Of a stretch of DNA of 5,925 nucleotides, positions 1-5,189 are shown piece by piece. Numbering within the stretch: the stretch's first letter is position 1; every line of letters starts with the position of its first letter. The notes beneath the pieces are model-generated. The model was not told the origin of the DNA. It saw nothing but the letters and a program-made list of their open reading frames with translations, and did no database searches. This DNA comes from Bacteroidia bacterium (lineage in GTDB: Bacteria; Planctomycetota; Phycisphaerae; Phycisphaerales; SM1A02): NCBI GenBank assembly GCA_030054235.1, contig JASGCG010000117.1, forward strand, positions 1-5,925, in the 5' to 3' direction. A program made the position numbers and the translations under genes.

Positions 1-423
1 GCCGTTCTGCGTGCTGCGTCCATTGGTCAGCACCAAGTTCTCGATCACGGTCGCTGATGTCTGATGCAGCGCATTGATGTGATACGTCGTGTTCTGGCCA
101 TTGAGCACGGTCGTGGGACGACCGTTCGCATCGACCGCACCGCGGAGCGCAAGATCCTTGCCGTAGAGCGAGATGGGAGCCGAGAGCAGGTACGTCCCCG
201 CGGCGATCTCGATGGTGTCGCCCTCGGCGGCCGCCTCCACCGCGGCCACCGGCCCCGTGAAGTCACACGACCCGTCGAGACAGACGGTGATGGTCTCGGC
301 GTGCACGAACGACGCGCAGCCCGCGATGACGGCACACAGCGCGAGCCAACGCGATGAAGGCAGGACGATGTGGTGCGTGATGTTCTGGTGCATGATGGGG
401 TGCTGCATGATGGGGCGAAGCAT
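1..423 (-). CDS. Exported right-handed beta-helix repeat protein, N-terminal part (cut by window edge)
   Basis: The frame is open from the window edge and gives 141 residues from the ATG at 421-423. A hydrophobic core (WLALCAVIAGCASF, about residues 26-39) is followed by VHA-ETI, a plausible signal peptidase I site after residue 42. The same core also contains IAGC (33-36), which fits a lipobox, so a lipoprotein is possible. The mature part starts TITVCLDGSCDF (two nearby Cys, 48 and 53), then EGDTIEIAAGTYL, TTVLNG and ATVIENLVLTNG. These are the regularly spaced short strands and Asn-Gly turns of pectin-lyase-like beta-helices of the kind abundant in planctomycete secretomes. The substrate, if any, cannot be told because the catalytic or binding rungs lie outside the window. 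The start is uncertain. In-frame ATGs also exist at 408 and 393; 393 gives the most ordinary signal length. A GTG at 450 has AGGGAG (459-464) 8 nt upstream but would make a 51-residue leader. Confidence 0.75.
   Translation of the reverse strand, partial: MLRPIMQHPIMHQNITHHIVLPSSRWLALCAVIAGCASFVHAETITVCLDGSCDFTGPVAAVEAAAEGDTIEIAAGTYLLSAPISLYGKDLALRGAVDANGRPTTVLNGQNTTYHINALHQTSATVIENLVLTNGRSTQNG
391..415 (-). repeat. Short tandem repeat CATGATGGGG x2 at the gene start
   Basis: CATGATGGGG occurs at 391-400 and 406-415, with a 5-nt gap. On the minus strand each copy supplies an in-frame ATG (393 and 408) of the beta-helix gene, giving the repeated peptide HPIM/RPIM. A small duplication would explain the crowding of start codons here. 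It makes the true start hard to assign. Confidence 0.55.
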
Positions 424-458
424 CGACGGCGACGCCCTGCGTCGCCGCACCGACTCTA

Positions 459-464
459 CTCCCT
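459..464 (-). promoter_or_regulatory. Possible SD for a GTG start at 450
   Basis: On the minus strand AGGGAG lies 8 nt before the in-frame GTG at 448-450 of the beta-helix gene. None of the three downstream ATGs (423, 408, 393) has a comparable SD. This favours the GTG, whereas the signal peptide length favours a downstream ATG. I see no convincing -35/-10 pair upstream. Confidence 0.3.
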
Positions 465-558
465 GAACTCATGACGCCCGCGACGAAGGCGGCAGAAGCG
501 CGAAAAACGATCTCACAACCGGGGGGTTCGCACTCCATCATGGCGGCTCACGACATGC

Positions 559-593
559 CGCGGCGTACCGCGCCTGCGCGGCCGCCAGGCCGC
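559..593 (-). terminator. Tandem GC hairpins downstream of the DUF6288-esterase gene
   Basis: The 424-659 gap is non-coding as far as I can see and contains two adjacent perfect stems. CGCGG-CGTA-CCGCG is at 559-572 and GCGGCC-GCCA-GGCCGC is at 578-593. They lie 67-101 nt after the stop of the upstream minus-strand gene and before the beta-helix gene read in the same direction. Neither is followed by a T-tract on the minus strand, so this is not a classical intrinsic terminator. It may act as a 3' stabiliser or a weak terminator. GC-rich DNA makes such stems fairly often by chance. Confidence 0.25.
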
Positions 594-659
594 CCCGACC
601 GCTCAATTGTCGTGCCCTGAGCAGCACACGATCGGCGAGTGCTGACCTTCATCGCCCGA

Positions 660-3296
660 TCAGCGATCCTTGGACTTCGAAGCCCCCACCAGCGCCTCAG
701 CGAACGCGCGCCCAATCGGAGCCAGGATCTTGGCCGCACCGAGGTAGTGATAGCCACCGTTCGAGGCACCCTCGAGACGCTTGCGTTCCTCGGGCGTGAA
801 GTCTGCCTCGGGATCCTTCGATCGCTCGCGACGCTCCATCAGGCGCTCGAGGTCGTCATCCCAGAACGGCGCCGTCTCAACGGCAATGACGTTGCCCTTG
901 AACTCGTCATGCATCGCTGGCTTGCGCTGCGCACTGCGGAAGTTCCGCATGGGCGCATCGGTGTCGCCCCTCATCCCATCGATCCCCATGACACCGATGA
1001 CGAACGGCATACGCGGTGCCGAGAGATCCCTGCGCACATCACGAATGAAGTGGCCCAGGAGGTCGGCGTACTGGTCGTACCCACCTGCCTCCTGCTGCTT
1101 CGGATACACGCCACCATCCACGTAGTCGTTGAAGCCCTGGAACCAGACGAAACCCGCCAGTTCGAAGCCCTGCACCGCATCGAAGCCCGGCACCACTCGC
1201 GGCAGATCGGCAAGCACCATCTTCACGTGCGCGATCATGGCTCGGTAGTACTCGCCGGTCGCCGCGATCTTCTCCGCCTCGAGCTTCTGGACGTCCTCGC
1301 CGCGGGCCACGCGCTCGGCACGTTCCTCCGCGCGCCACACGAACGGCCCCGCGCTCGGTGGCCTGAAGTCGGTGTGCAGGCTTCGGCCACCCCACGCGGT
1401 CTTGATGATGAGCACGGGCCCCTCGACGGCCTGCTCCATCGTGATGCCGAAGGTGAACTCAGGACCGATCTTGTCCTCGGGCGCACCGAACCCGGCCGTC
1501 AAGATGCCCTTCGCCTCGGTCCGGTCGGAGTACGCATCGCCCAGGCAACCCACCGACGAGATCCACGTCCGCTCGCACACGCGCGGCGCACCATCGGGAC
1601 CGCGCATCTGCTTGAGCAGCCGTGCGGTCTTCGGATCGCCGGCCATCGCATCGAAGGTCGAGATCGCCGCATGCCCCTGCATGTTCGATTGCCCTGCAAG
1701 GATGAACACCTTCAGCGGCCGGGACGCGTTGGTAGGACCGGCGGGCGGGGTAGTCGCGGGCGTCGTTCCCTTGCCGGTGATCACGAGCCCGCGCTTGGGG
1801 ATCTGCAGCATGAACGCCGTCACCGCCGAAGCCGTCATGCGTGCATCGTCGCCGTAGCCGGCGTTGTCCCGGTTCGGCTGGTAGTAGAAGCTCCCGTCGG
1901 TGCACTGGGCGAGCGCGAACCACCAACGATTGGCGTCCATCAGGGCGCGGAAGCTCGCTGGGTCGACGCTCGCTCCGAGCGCCGTGTAGCCCATGCCCAT
2001 CGGGGGCGAGCCGTGCGTATCAGGAAAGCTCTGTGGGTGCGCACCGATGACGCTCGCGTGCCATCGAGCACTGTCACCGTAGGCCGCGTCCCGATACGGG
2101 CTCATGGCATTGGCGATTGCAGCCGCTCCGGTGCGCCCCATGTCGGCCCACCCGTCATCGCGCCCACCGACGCCGTCGCCGTACCACACGTAACCGTTCT
2201 TGCCGCTGCCGCGACGCAGGAACGCGTACGCAGCATCGTGCCGGGTGCGGTCGATCTCGATGCCGCAGCGAGCCATCATCGAATAGGCCAGCGCACCCTG
2301 CGCCGTGATCATCGCGATCGGGCCGTAGCCCTCGAAGCCGGGATTGTGTCCCCAGCCGCCGTGTGAATTGAGTGGCCCCTTCGGGAAACTGTCCGGGTGC
2401 GACTCCTTCGCGCGCGGATTGATCTGTGACATGTCCAGGTACTGCCCAGCGGCGATGAAGTCGTGGATTTCCTGCAGTTCCGGGAGCACCCATGCGGCGC
2501 GCGTGCCGAGGTAGTACTCGCTGAGCACGAGCGCAGCACCCATGTAGGTCCAGTTGGGCAGCGCGTCGCGCGCCTCCGTATCGACGGCCTTGGTCGTGGC
2601 ACACAGGCGCCGAACGCATCGCTCCACGGCCGGCAGGTGTGCCGGATCGCCGCTCGACAGAAGCGCCAGCGGGGCGAAGGTGTCATGCACCGGATCGCCG
2701 AACGATCCGTCATCGCGCTGGTGCTTGAGGAGGTACTCAAGCAACTCTTTGACGATGCGCTCCGACTTGGCGCATGCCGCCGGATACTCGGCACCGAAGC
2801 GGCCGTACGTCGTGCCCACCTTCAGCGTGACCTCGATGTGCTGGCCTGCACGCAGCACGGTCAGCGTGAGCTGCCCCGGGGACGGCGCGCCGGCATCCTG
2901 CGCGGCTTCGAGAGCCGTTGCGAATTCCTCGATCGGGCCCGTCGCGCCGAAGACGTCCTCGCCGTAGCCGTTGCGGTGCGCTTCGCGGAACAGCTGTCCA
3001 CCCGTCCCGACGATGAGATCGCCTGCGAACACCAGGCCATGCGCCGGCGAGTTCGCGAAGACGTAGCGAATCACGAGTGACTTGGGTTCAGCGGCCACGA
3101 GCTCCGCGCGCATGCCCGTGATGCCGAGGTTGTAGTACCAGCCGGGGACCTCGGCATCGGGGCCGGCATCCGCACGCTGGTTCCAAGGTTGACCGCCCTC
3201 GTGGTAGTGGACTTGCGCGCTGGCCGCAGCAGCAGGCAGGATGAGGGCGACGGAGGCCAAAAGGAGCTCCACGATGCGTGCGGCGGCTCGGTGCAT
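660..3296 (-). CDS. Secreted DUF6288-type protein fused to a C-terminal SASA/SGNH carbohydrate esterase
   Basis: The product is 878 residues. I start it at ATG 3294-3296 because this Met begins a clear signal peptide: a basic n-region (HRAAAR), a hydrophobic core and ASA-QVHYH with cleavage after residue 27. The frame stays open upstream to 3773, but that part is Arg-rich shadow overlapping fic. Residues about 52-162 (WYYNLGITGMRAEL, then SPAHGLVFAGDLIVGTGG) resemble the PDZ-like start of DUF6288 proteins. Residues about 175-500 look like an alpha-toroid repeat region, with HQRDDGSFG (192-200), GGWGHNPGFEGYGPIAMI (313-330) and CTDGSFYYQPNRD (465-477). A Thr/Pro linker (about 506-526) leads to an SGNH/SASA esterase: GQSNMQGH (535-542, nucleophile Ser537), KTAWGGRSL (632-640), WFQGFND (718-724) and YHYLG (849-853, probable catalytic His850). 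The likely role is deacylation of an extracellular glycan; the substrate is unknown. No good SD is visible at the start. Confidence 0.85.
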   Translation of the reverse strand: MHRAAARIVELLLASVALILPAAAASAQVHYHEGGQPWNQRADAGPDAEVPGWYYNLGITGMRAELVAAEPKSLVIRYVFANSPAHGLVFAGDLIVGTGGQLFREAHRNGYGEDVFGATGPIEEFATALEAAQDAGAPSPGQLTLTVLRAGQHIEVTLKVGTTYGRFGAEYPAACAKSERIVKELLEYLLKHQRDDGSFGDPVHDTFAPLALLSSGDPAHLPAVERCVRRLCATTKAVDTEARDALPNWTYMGAALVLSEYYLGTRAAWVLPELQEIHDFIAAGQYLDMSQINPRAKESHPDSFPKGPLNSHGGWGHNPGFEGYGPIAMITAQGALAYSMMARCGIEIDRTRHDAAYAFLRRGSGKNGYVWYGDGVGGRDDGWADMGRTGAAAIANAMSPYRDAAYGDSARWHASVIGAHPQSFPDTHGSPPMGMGYTALGASVDPASFRALMDANRWWFALAQCTDGSFYYQPNRDNAGYGDDARMTASAVTAFMLQIPKRGLVITGKGTTPATTPPAGPTNASRPLKVFILAGQSNMQGHAAISTFDAMAGDPKTARLLKQMRGPDGAPRVCERTWISSVGCLGDAYSDRTEAKGILTAGFGAPEDKIGPEFTFGITMEQAVEGPVLIIKTAWGGRSLHTDFRPPSAGPFVWRAEERAERVARGEDVQKLEAEKIAATGEYYRAMIAHVKMVLADLPRVVPGFDAVQGFELAGFVWFQGFNDYVDGGVYPKQQEAGGYDQYADLLGHFIRDVRRDLSAPRMPFVIGVMGIDGMRGDTDAPMRNFRSAQRKPAMHDEFKGNVIAVETAPFWDDDLERLMERRERSKDPEADFTPEERKRLEGASNGGYHYLGAAKILAPIGRAFAEALVGASKSKDR

Positions 3297-3323
3297 GGCC
3301 GCACAGTATCCACCTGCCGCTGC

Positions 3324-3347
3324 GATCGAAGACGATTGGCTTCGATC
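3324..3347 (-). repeat. 8-bp perfect inverted repeat upstream of the DUF6288-esterase gene
   Basis: GATCGAAG (3324-3331) and CTTCGATC (3340-3347) are perfect inverted arms around an 8-nt loop. They lie 28-51 bp upstream of the ATG at 3296, within the 158-bp gap after fic. No T-tract follows on either strand, so an intrinsic terminator is unlikely. An operator near the gene's promoter or an mRNA leader hairpin fits better. I see no convincing -35/-10 pair here; GATACTGT at 3303-3310 on the minus strand is only a weak -10-like element. Confidence 0.4.
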
Positions 3348-3367
3348 AACGCGCCCCGAGGCCGGTC

Positions 3368-3405
3368 GGTGAACCCGACCCAGCCTTGCGCTTGCTGGTG
3401 AACCC
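3368..3405. repeat. 9-bp direct repeat GGTGAACCC in the fic/esterase gap
   Basis: GGTGAACCC occurs at 3368-3376 and 3397-3405, 29 bp apart start to start. Both copies are in the non-coding gap, in the same orientation. Two direct copies about three helical turns apart could be regulator half-sites, but no family is indicated and chance is not excluded. Nothing else is visible in 3297-3454 apart from the inverted repeat at 3324-3347. Confidence 0.3.
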
Positions 3406-3454
3406 ACGATCGAACCGGCTTCAAACCCCGGTGCCGCTCCCCGCGCGCGTCCTC

Positions 3455-4621
3455 TCATGCTTCGTCGGCCGTGAGCGCCTGCAGGTACGCCTGGTAAGCG
3501 TAGACGCGGTCGCGCTGCCTTCCGCTGGTCTCGCGGAGGACGCCGAGTTCCTCCAGCACCTCGACCGCCTTGCGCGCCGTGGGCGCGGTGGTGCCCAGCA
3601 GTGCCGCGGCCCTCGGCACCGTCACGATGGGGTTCGACGGCAGCAGGTCGAGCAGGTGGATCGCCGCCACGGTGGCGCCCGCGTGCGACAGGAGCCGGCC
3701 GCGGTCCTTGCCGGTGATCGCGAAGATGCGCTGGGCGACGGCGACGCCGTCCTCGGCGGCCTCCTCGACGCACGCCAGGTAGAACTGGGTCCAGCCCTCC
3801 CAGTCGCCCTCGGTGCGCACAGCAGAGAGCCGATCGTAGTACTCGCGCTGGTAGCGCTTGAACGAGTGGCTCAGGTACAGAATGGGCGACGGCATCACAC
3901 CCCAGTGCTCAAGGAGAAGGGTGATGAGCAGGCGTCCGATTCGGCCGTTGCCGTCCAGGAACGGATGGATCGTCTCGAACTGCACGTGCGCCAGCCCAGC
4001 CTTGACGAGCGGTGGCAGCGGGTCGCGCCCGTGGATCCATCGGTCGAGGTCGGCGAGCAGCCCCGGCACCGCATCGGCTGGAGGTGGCACGAAGCGCGCA
4101 TTGCCGGGCCGCGTGCCGCCGACCCAGTTCTGGCTCGTGCGGATCACGCCCGGCTTCTTGTTGCCGCCGCGACGGGTGCCTGCATCCCGCAGAAGGCGCC
4201 GGTGCGCCTCGCAGAGCAGGCGCGCGCTCAGCGGCAGGCCCTTGGGCTTCGCGAGCTCGCGGCGCGCGAAGGTCAGCGCCTCGACGTAGTTGCAGACTTC
4301 CGCCACGTCGTCCTCGTGTGTGCTTCGGTCCGTCGCCTCGAACTCCAGCACGTCGCGCAGGGTGGCTTCGGTGCCCTCGATCTGCGAGGTCAGCACCGCC
4401 TCCTTGCGGACGAAGCCGTAGAGGAACCACTCGGTGCTGGGAACGAGGCTCGCCGCCACATCAAGCCGGCCGATGGCCGCCATGGCGCGCGCGCACGCGG
4501 CGTCGATCGGTCCCTCGATGCGGAGCGGCGGTCCGGCGGGGGGAAGGGCGGACGGCACGAACGCGCGCACGGTCTCGCCGGCGACTGTTGAATTCCTGTA
4601 CGTGCCGGTGGTGCGTGGCAT
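3455..4621 (-). CDS. fic: Fic-domain protein AMP transferase with N-terminal inhibitory motif and C-terminal winged helix
   Basis: The product is 388 residues and complete. Fic proteins move AMP (rarely other nucleotide moieties) from ATP to a hydroxyl side chain of a target protein in the cytoplasm. The core motif HPFLDGNGRIGR (219-230) is intact and includes the general-base His219. The upstream segment (about 159-180: GVIRTSQNWVGG, then ARFVPPP) is the usual target-binding flap. TSQIEG (78-83) matches the class II autoinhibitory (S/T)xxxE(G/N) motif with Glu82, in a Fic_N-type N-terminal domain. Residues about 312-382 (VPRAAALLGTTAPTARKAVEVLEELGVL) form a winged-helix domain as in SoFic-like proteins. 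This suggests DNA binding and possibly autoregulation. The start is fixed by a strong SD 8 nt upstream. Every key residue is present, so I expect an active but self-inhibited enzyme. No separate antitoxin gene is seen next to it. Its target cannot be inferred. Confidence 0.95.
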   Translation of the reverse strand: MPRTTGTYRNSTVAGETVRAFVPSALPPAGPPLRIEGPIDAACARAMAAIGRLDVAASLVPSTEWFLYGFVRKEAVLTSQIEGTEATLRDVLEFEATDRSTHEDDVAEVCNYVEALTFARRELAKPKGLPLSARLLCEAHRRLLRDAGTRRGGNKKPGVIRTSQNWVGGTRPGNARFVPPPADAVPGLLADLDRWIHGRDPLPPLVKAGLAHVQFETIHPFLDGNGRIGRLLITLLLEHWGVMPSPILYLSHSFKRYQREYYDRLSAVRTEGDWEGWTQFYLACVEEAAEDGVAVAQRIFAITGKDRGRLLSHAGATVAAIHLLDLLPSNPIVTVPRAAALLGTTAPTARKAVEVLEELGVLRETSGRQRDRVYAYQAYLQALTADEA

Positions 4622-4629
4622 CGGAAGCG

Positions 4630-4638
4630 CTCCTTTCT
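4630..4638 (-). promoter_or_regulatory. Shine-Dalgarno of fic
   Basis: On the minus strand AGAAAGGAG (4638 down to 4630) ends 8 nt before the ATG at 4619-4621. It is the best ribosome binding site in the window and fixes the fic start. Confidence 0.85.
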
Positions 4639-4647
4639 CTAAGCGTC

Positions 4648-4676
4648 ATGCTAGGAAACGATCGCTTCTTAGTCAA
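4648..4676 (-). promoter_or_regulatory. sigma70-like promoter of fic
   Basis: On the minus strand there is TTGACT (4676-4671), a 17-bp spacer, then TAGCAT (4653-4648). Transcription would start near 4641, leaving a leader of about 20 nt with the SD. The spacer holds a near-palindrome, GAAACGATCGCTTC on the plus strand (4655-4668, 6 of 7 base pairs complementary). This is a candidate operator, possibly for the Fic winged-helix domain itself. Confidence 0.65.
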
Positions 4677-4719
4677 CCCATGAAAGAACCTCCCCTTGCC
4701 TTCGCGCCGAGTGGTCGGG

Positions 4720-4729
4720 GTGACGTCAC
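4720..4729. promoter_or_regulatory. Perfect 10-bp palindrome GTGACGTCAC next to the blaI -35 box
   Basis: GTGACGTCAC is a perfect palindrome abutting the TTGACA at 4730-4735 and lying between the two divergent promoters. The position just upstream of a -35 box would suit an activator site, or a site affecting both promoters. No regulator is identified and its sequence differs from the ACGACA-type operators. Confidence 0.35.
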
Positions 4730-4759
4730 TTGACAAGGCACGACACTGTGTCGTATCGT
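4730..4759 (+). promoter_or_regulatory. sigma70-like promoter of blaI-M56 operon
   Basis: A consensus -35 TTGACA (4730-4735) is followed after 18 bp by TATCGT (4754-4759), which matches four of six -10 positions. The start of transcription would be near 4766, inside the second operator. The first operator fills the spacer, so a bound repressor would block RNA polymerase directly. Confidence 0.7.
4740..4754. promoter_or_regulatory. BlaI-type operator 1
   Basis: ACGACACTGTGTCGT is a perfect 7-bp inverted repeat around one central T, and can also be written ACGACA-N3-TGTCGT. It sits between the -35 and -10 boxes of the blaI promoter. BlaI/MecI-family dimers bind dyads with an ACA/TGT core, and this position fits repression by steric block. 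Confidence 0.8.
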
Positions 4760-4761
4760 GC

Positions 4762-4776
4762 ACGACAGCCTGTCGT
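4762..4776. promoter_or_regulatory. BlaI-type operator 2
   Basis: ACGACA-GCC-TGTCGT repeats the outer 12 bases of operator 1 exactly, with its centre 22 bp downstream, about two helical turns. It covers the predicted transcription start. A further unpaired CTGTCG (4784-4789) lies downstream and may be a degenerate half-site. Two dimers on the same DNA face would allow cooperative binding. Confidence 0.8.
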
Positions 4777-4800
4777 ACCTCACCTGTCGCACGGAACTGC

Positions 4801-4804
4801 GGAG
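4801..4804 (+). promoter_or_regulatory. Shine-Dalgarno of blaI
   Basis: GGAG (within GCGGAG) lies 10 nt before ATG 4815. It supports this start over the upstream in-frame ATG at 4758, which would fall inside the promoter and operator region. Confidence 0.6.
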
Positions 4805-4814
4805 ATCTCGCCGA

Positions 4815-5189
4815 ATGCCGCCTGCTGCCCTCGCCAACGCTGAACTCTCCGTCATGGAACTGCTGTGGGACCACGGCACCATGACCGCGCGCCAGGTCCA
4901 GGACAGGCTCTACGGCGAGTCCGACCGTTCGCAGCACGGCACCGTGCAGCGCCTCCTACAGCGCCTCGAGGACAAGGACCTCGTGAAGCGCGGGAAGACC
5001 GGAGCGGCAAACTCGTTCTCGGCCCGCATCTCACGTGAGGAGTACGCCGGGGCGCAGCTCGAGTCGCTTGTCGAACGGCTGACCGGCGGATCGATCGCGC
5101 CGCTGTTGGCACATCTCGTGGACCAGCGGCGACTGGGCCGCGCCGAGTTGCGTCGCCTGCGCGAGATCCTCGATGGGAGCGGATCGTGA
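4815..5189 (+). CDS. blaI: BlaI/MecI/CopY-family transcriptional repressor
   Basis: The product is 124 residues, the usual family length. It opens with the family signature LANAELSVMELLWDHGTM (6-23), then TARQVQDRLYG. The recognition region is HGTVQRLLQRLEDKDLVKR (41-59), with the wing around KTGAANSFSARIS (61-73). The C-terminal part (74-120; SREEYAGAQLESLVERLTGGSIAPLLAHLV, written here as successive helices) is the helical dimerisation region. ATG 4815 is chosen because it starts directly before the conserved domain and follows an SD; 19 upstream in-frame residues have no family similarity and cover the operator DNA. It is expected to bind as a dimer to the ACGACA/TGTCGT dyads at 4740-4776 and repress its own operon until its M56 partner inactivates it. 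The actual resistance or stress target gene is not in the window. Confidence 0.93.
   Translation: MPPAALANAELSVMELLWDHGTMTARQVQDRLYGESDRSQHGTVQRLLQRLEDKDLVKRGKTGAANSFSARISREEYAGAQLESLVERLTGGSIAPLLAHLVDQRRLGRAELRRLREILDGSGS
5175..5179 (+). promoter_or_regulatory. Shine-Dalgarno of the M56 gene
   Basis: GGGAG lies inside the end of blaI, 6 nt before the GTG at 5186. It supports this unusual start codon and translational coupling across the 4-bp GTGA overlap. Confidence 0.65.

Noticed and set aside
501..528. Possible intrinsic terminator (AACC-GGGG-GGTT with a nearby T-run on the minus strand)
   Set aside because: The stem is only 4 bp and the T-run at 503-507 is separated from it by about 9 nt, so it does not meet the usual terminator form.
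550..613. Isolated ACGACA (550-555) and TGTCGT (608-613) as a distant BlaI site
   Set aside because: The half-sites are 52 bp apart and not a dyad. Single 6-mers of this kind are expected a few times in a window this size.
639..2366. 575-residue open frame on the plus strand antisense to the DUF6288-esterase gene
   Set aside because: It is rich in Arg and His, has no recognisable domain, and lies wholly opposite a gene with clear signal peptide and catalytic motifs. Long antisense frames are expected in GC-rich DNA.
3400..3440. tRNA-like GGTTCGATC on the minus strand
   Set aside because: It resembles a T-loop, but the flanking bases do not form a 5-bp T stem and no acceptor or anticodon arms can be drawn.
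3297..3773. N-terminal extension of the DUF6288-esterase frame overlapping fic
   Set aside because: The residues are Arg/Gly-rich with no family similarity, and would place a signal peptide in the middle of the protein. The Met at 3296 starts a proper signal peptide.
3278..4591. 437-residue open frame on the plus strand antisense to fic
   Set aside because: It is a shadow of the Fic gene. It has no domain signature or SD, and the opposite strand has an intact HPFLDGNGRIGR motif, SD and promoter.
4758..4814. Upstream ATG start for blaI (19 extra residues)
   Set aside because: It lies within the promoter/operator region, upstream of the predicted transcription start, and adds no conserved sequence.
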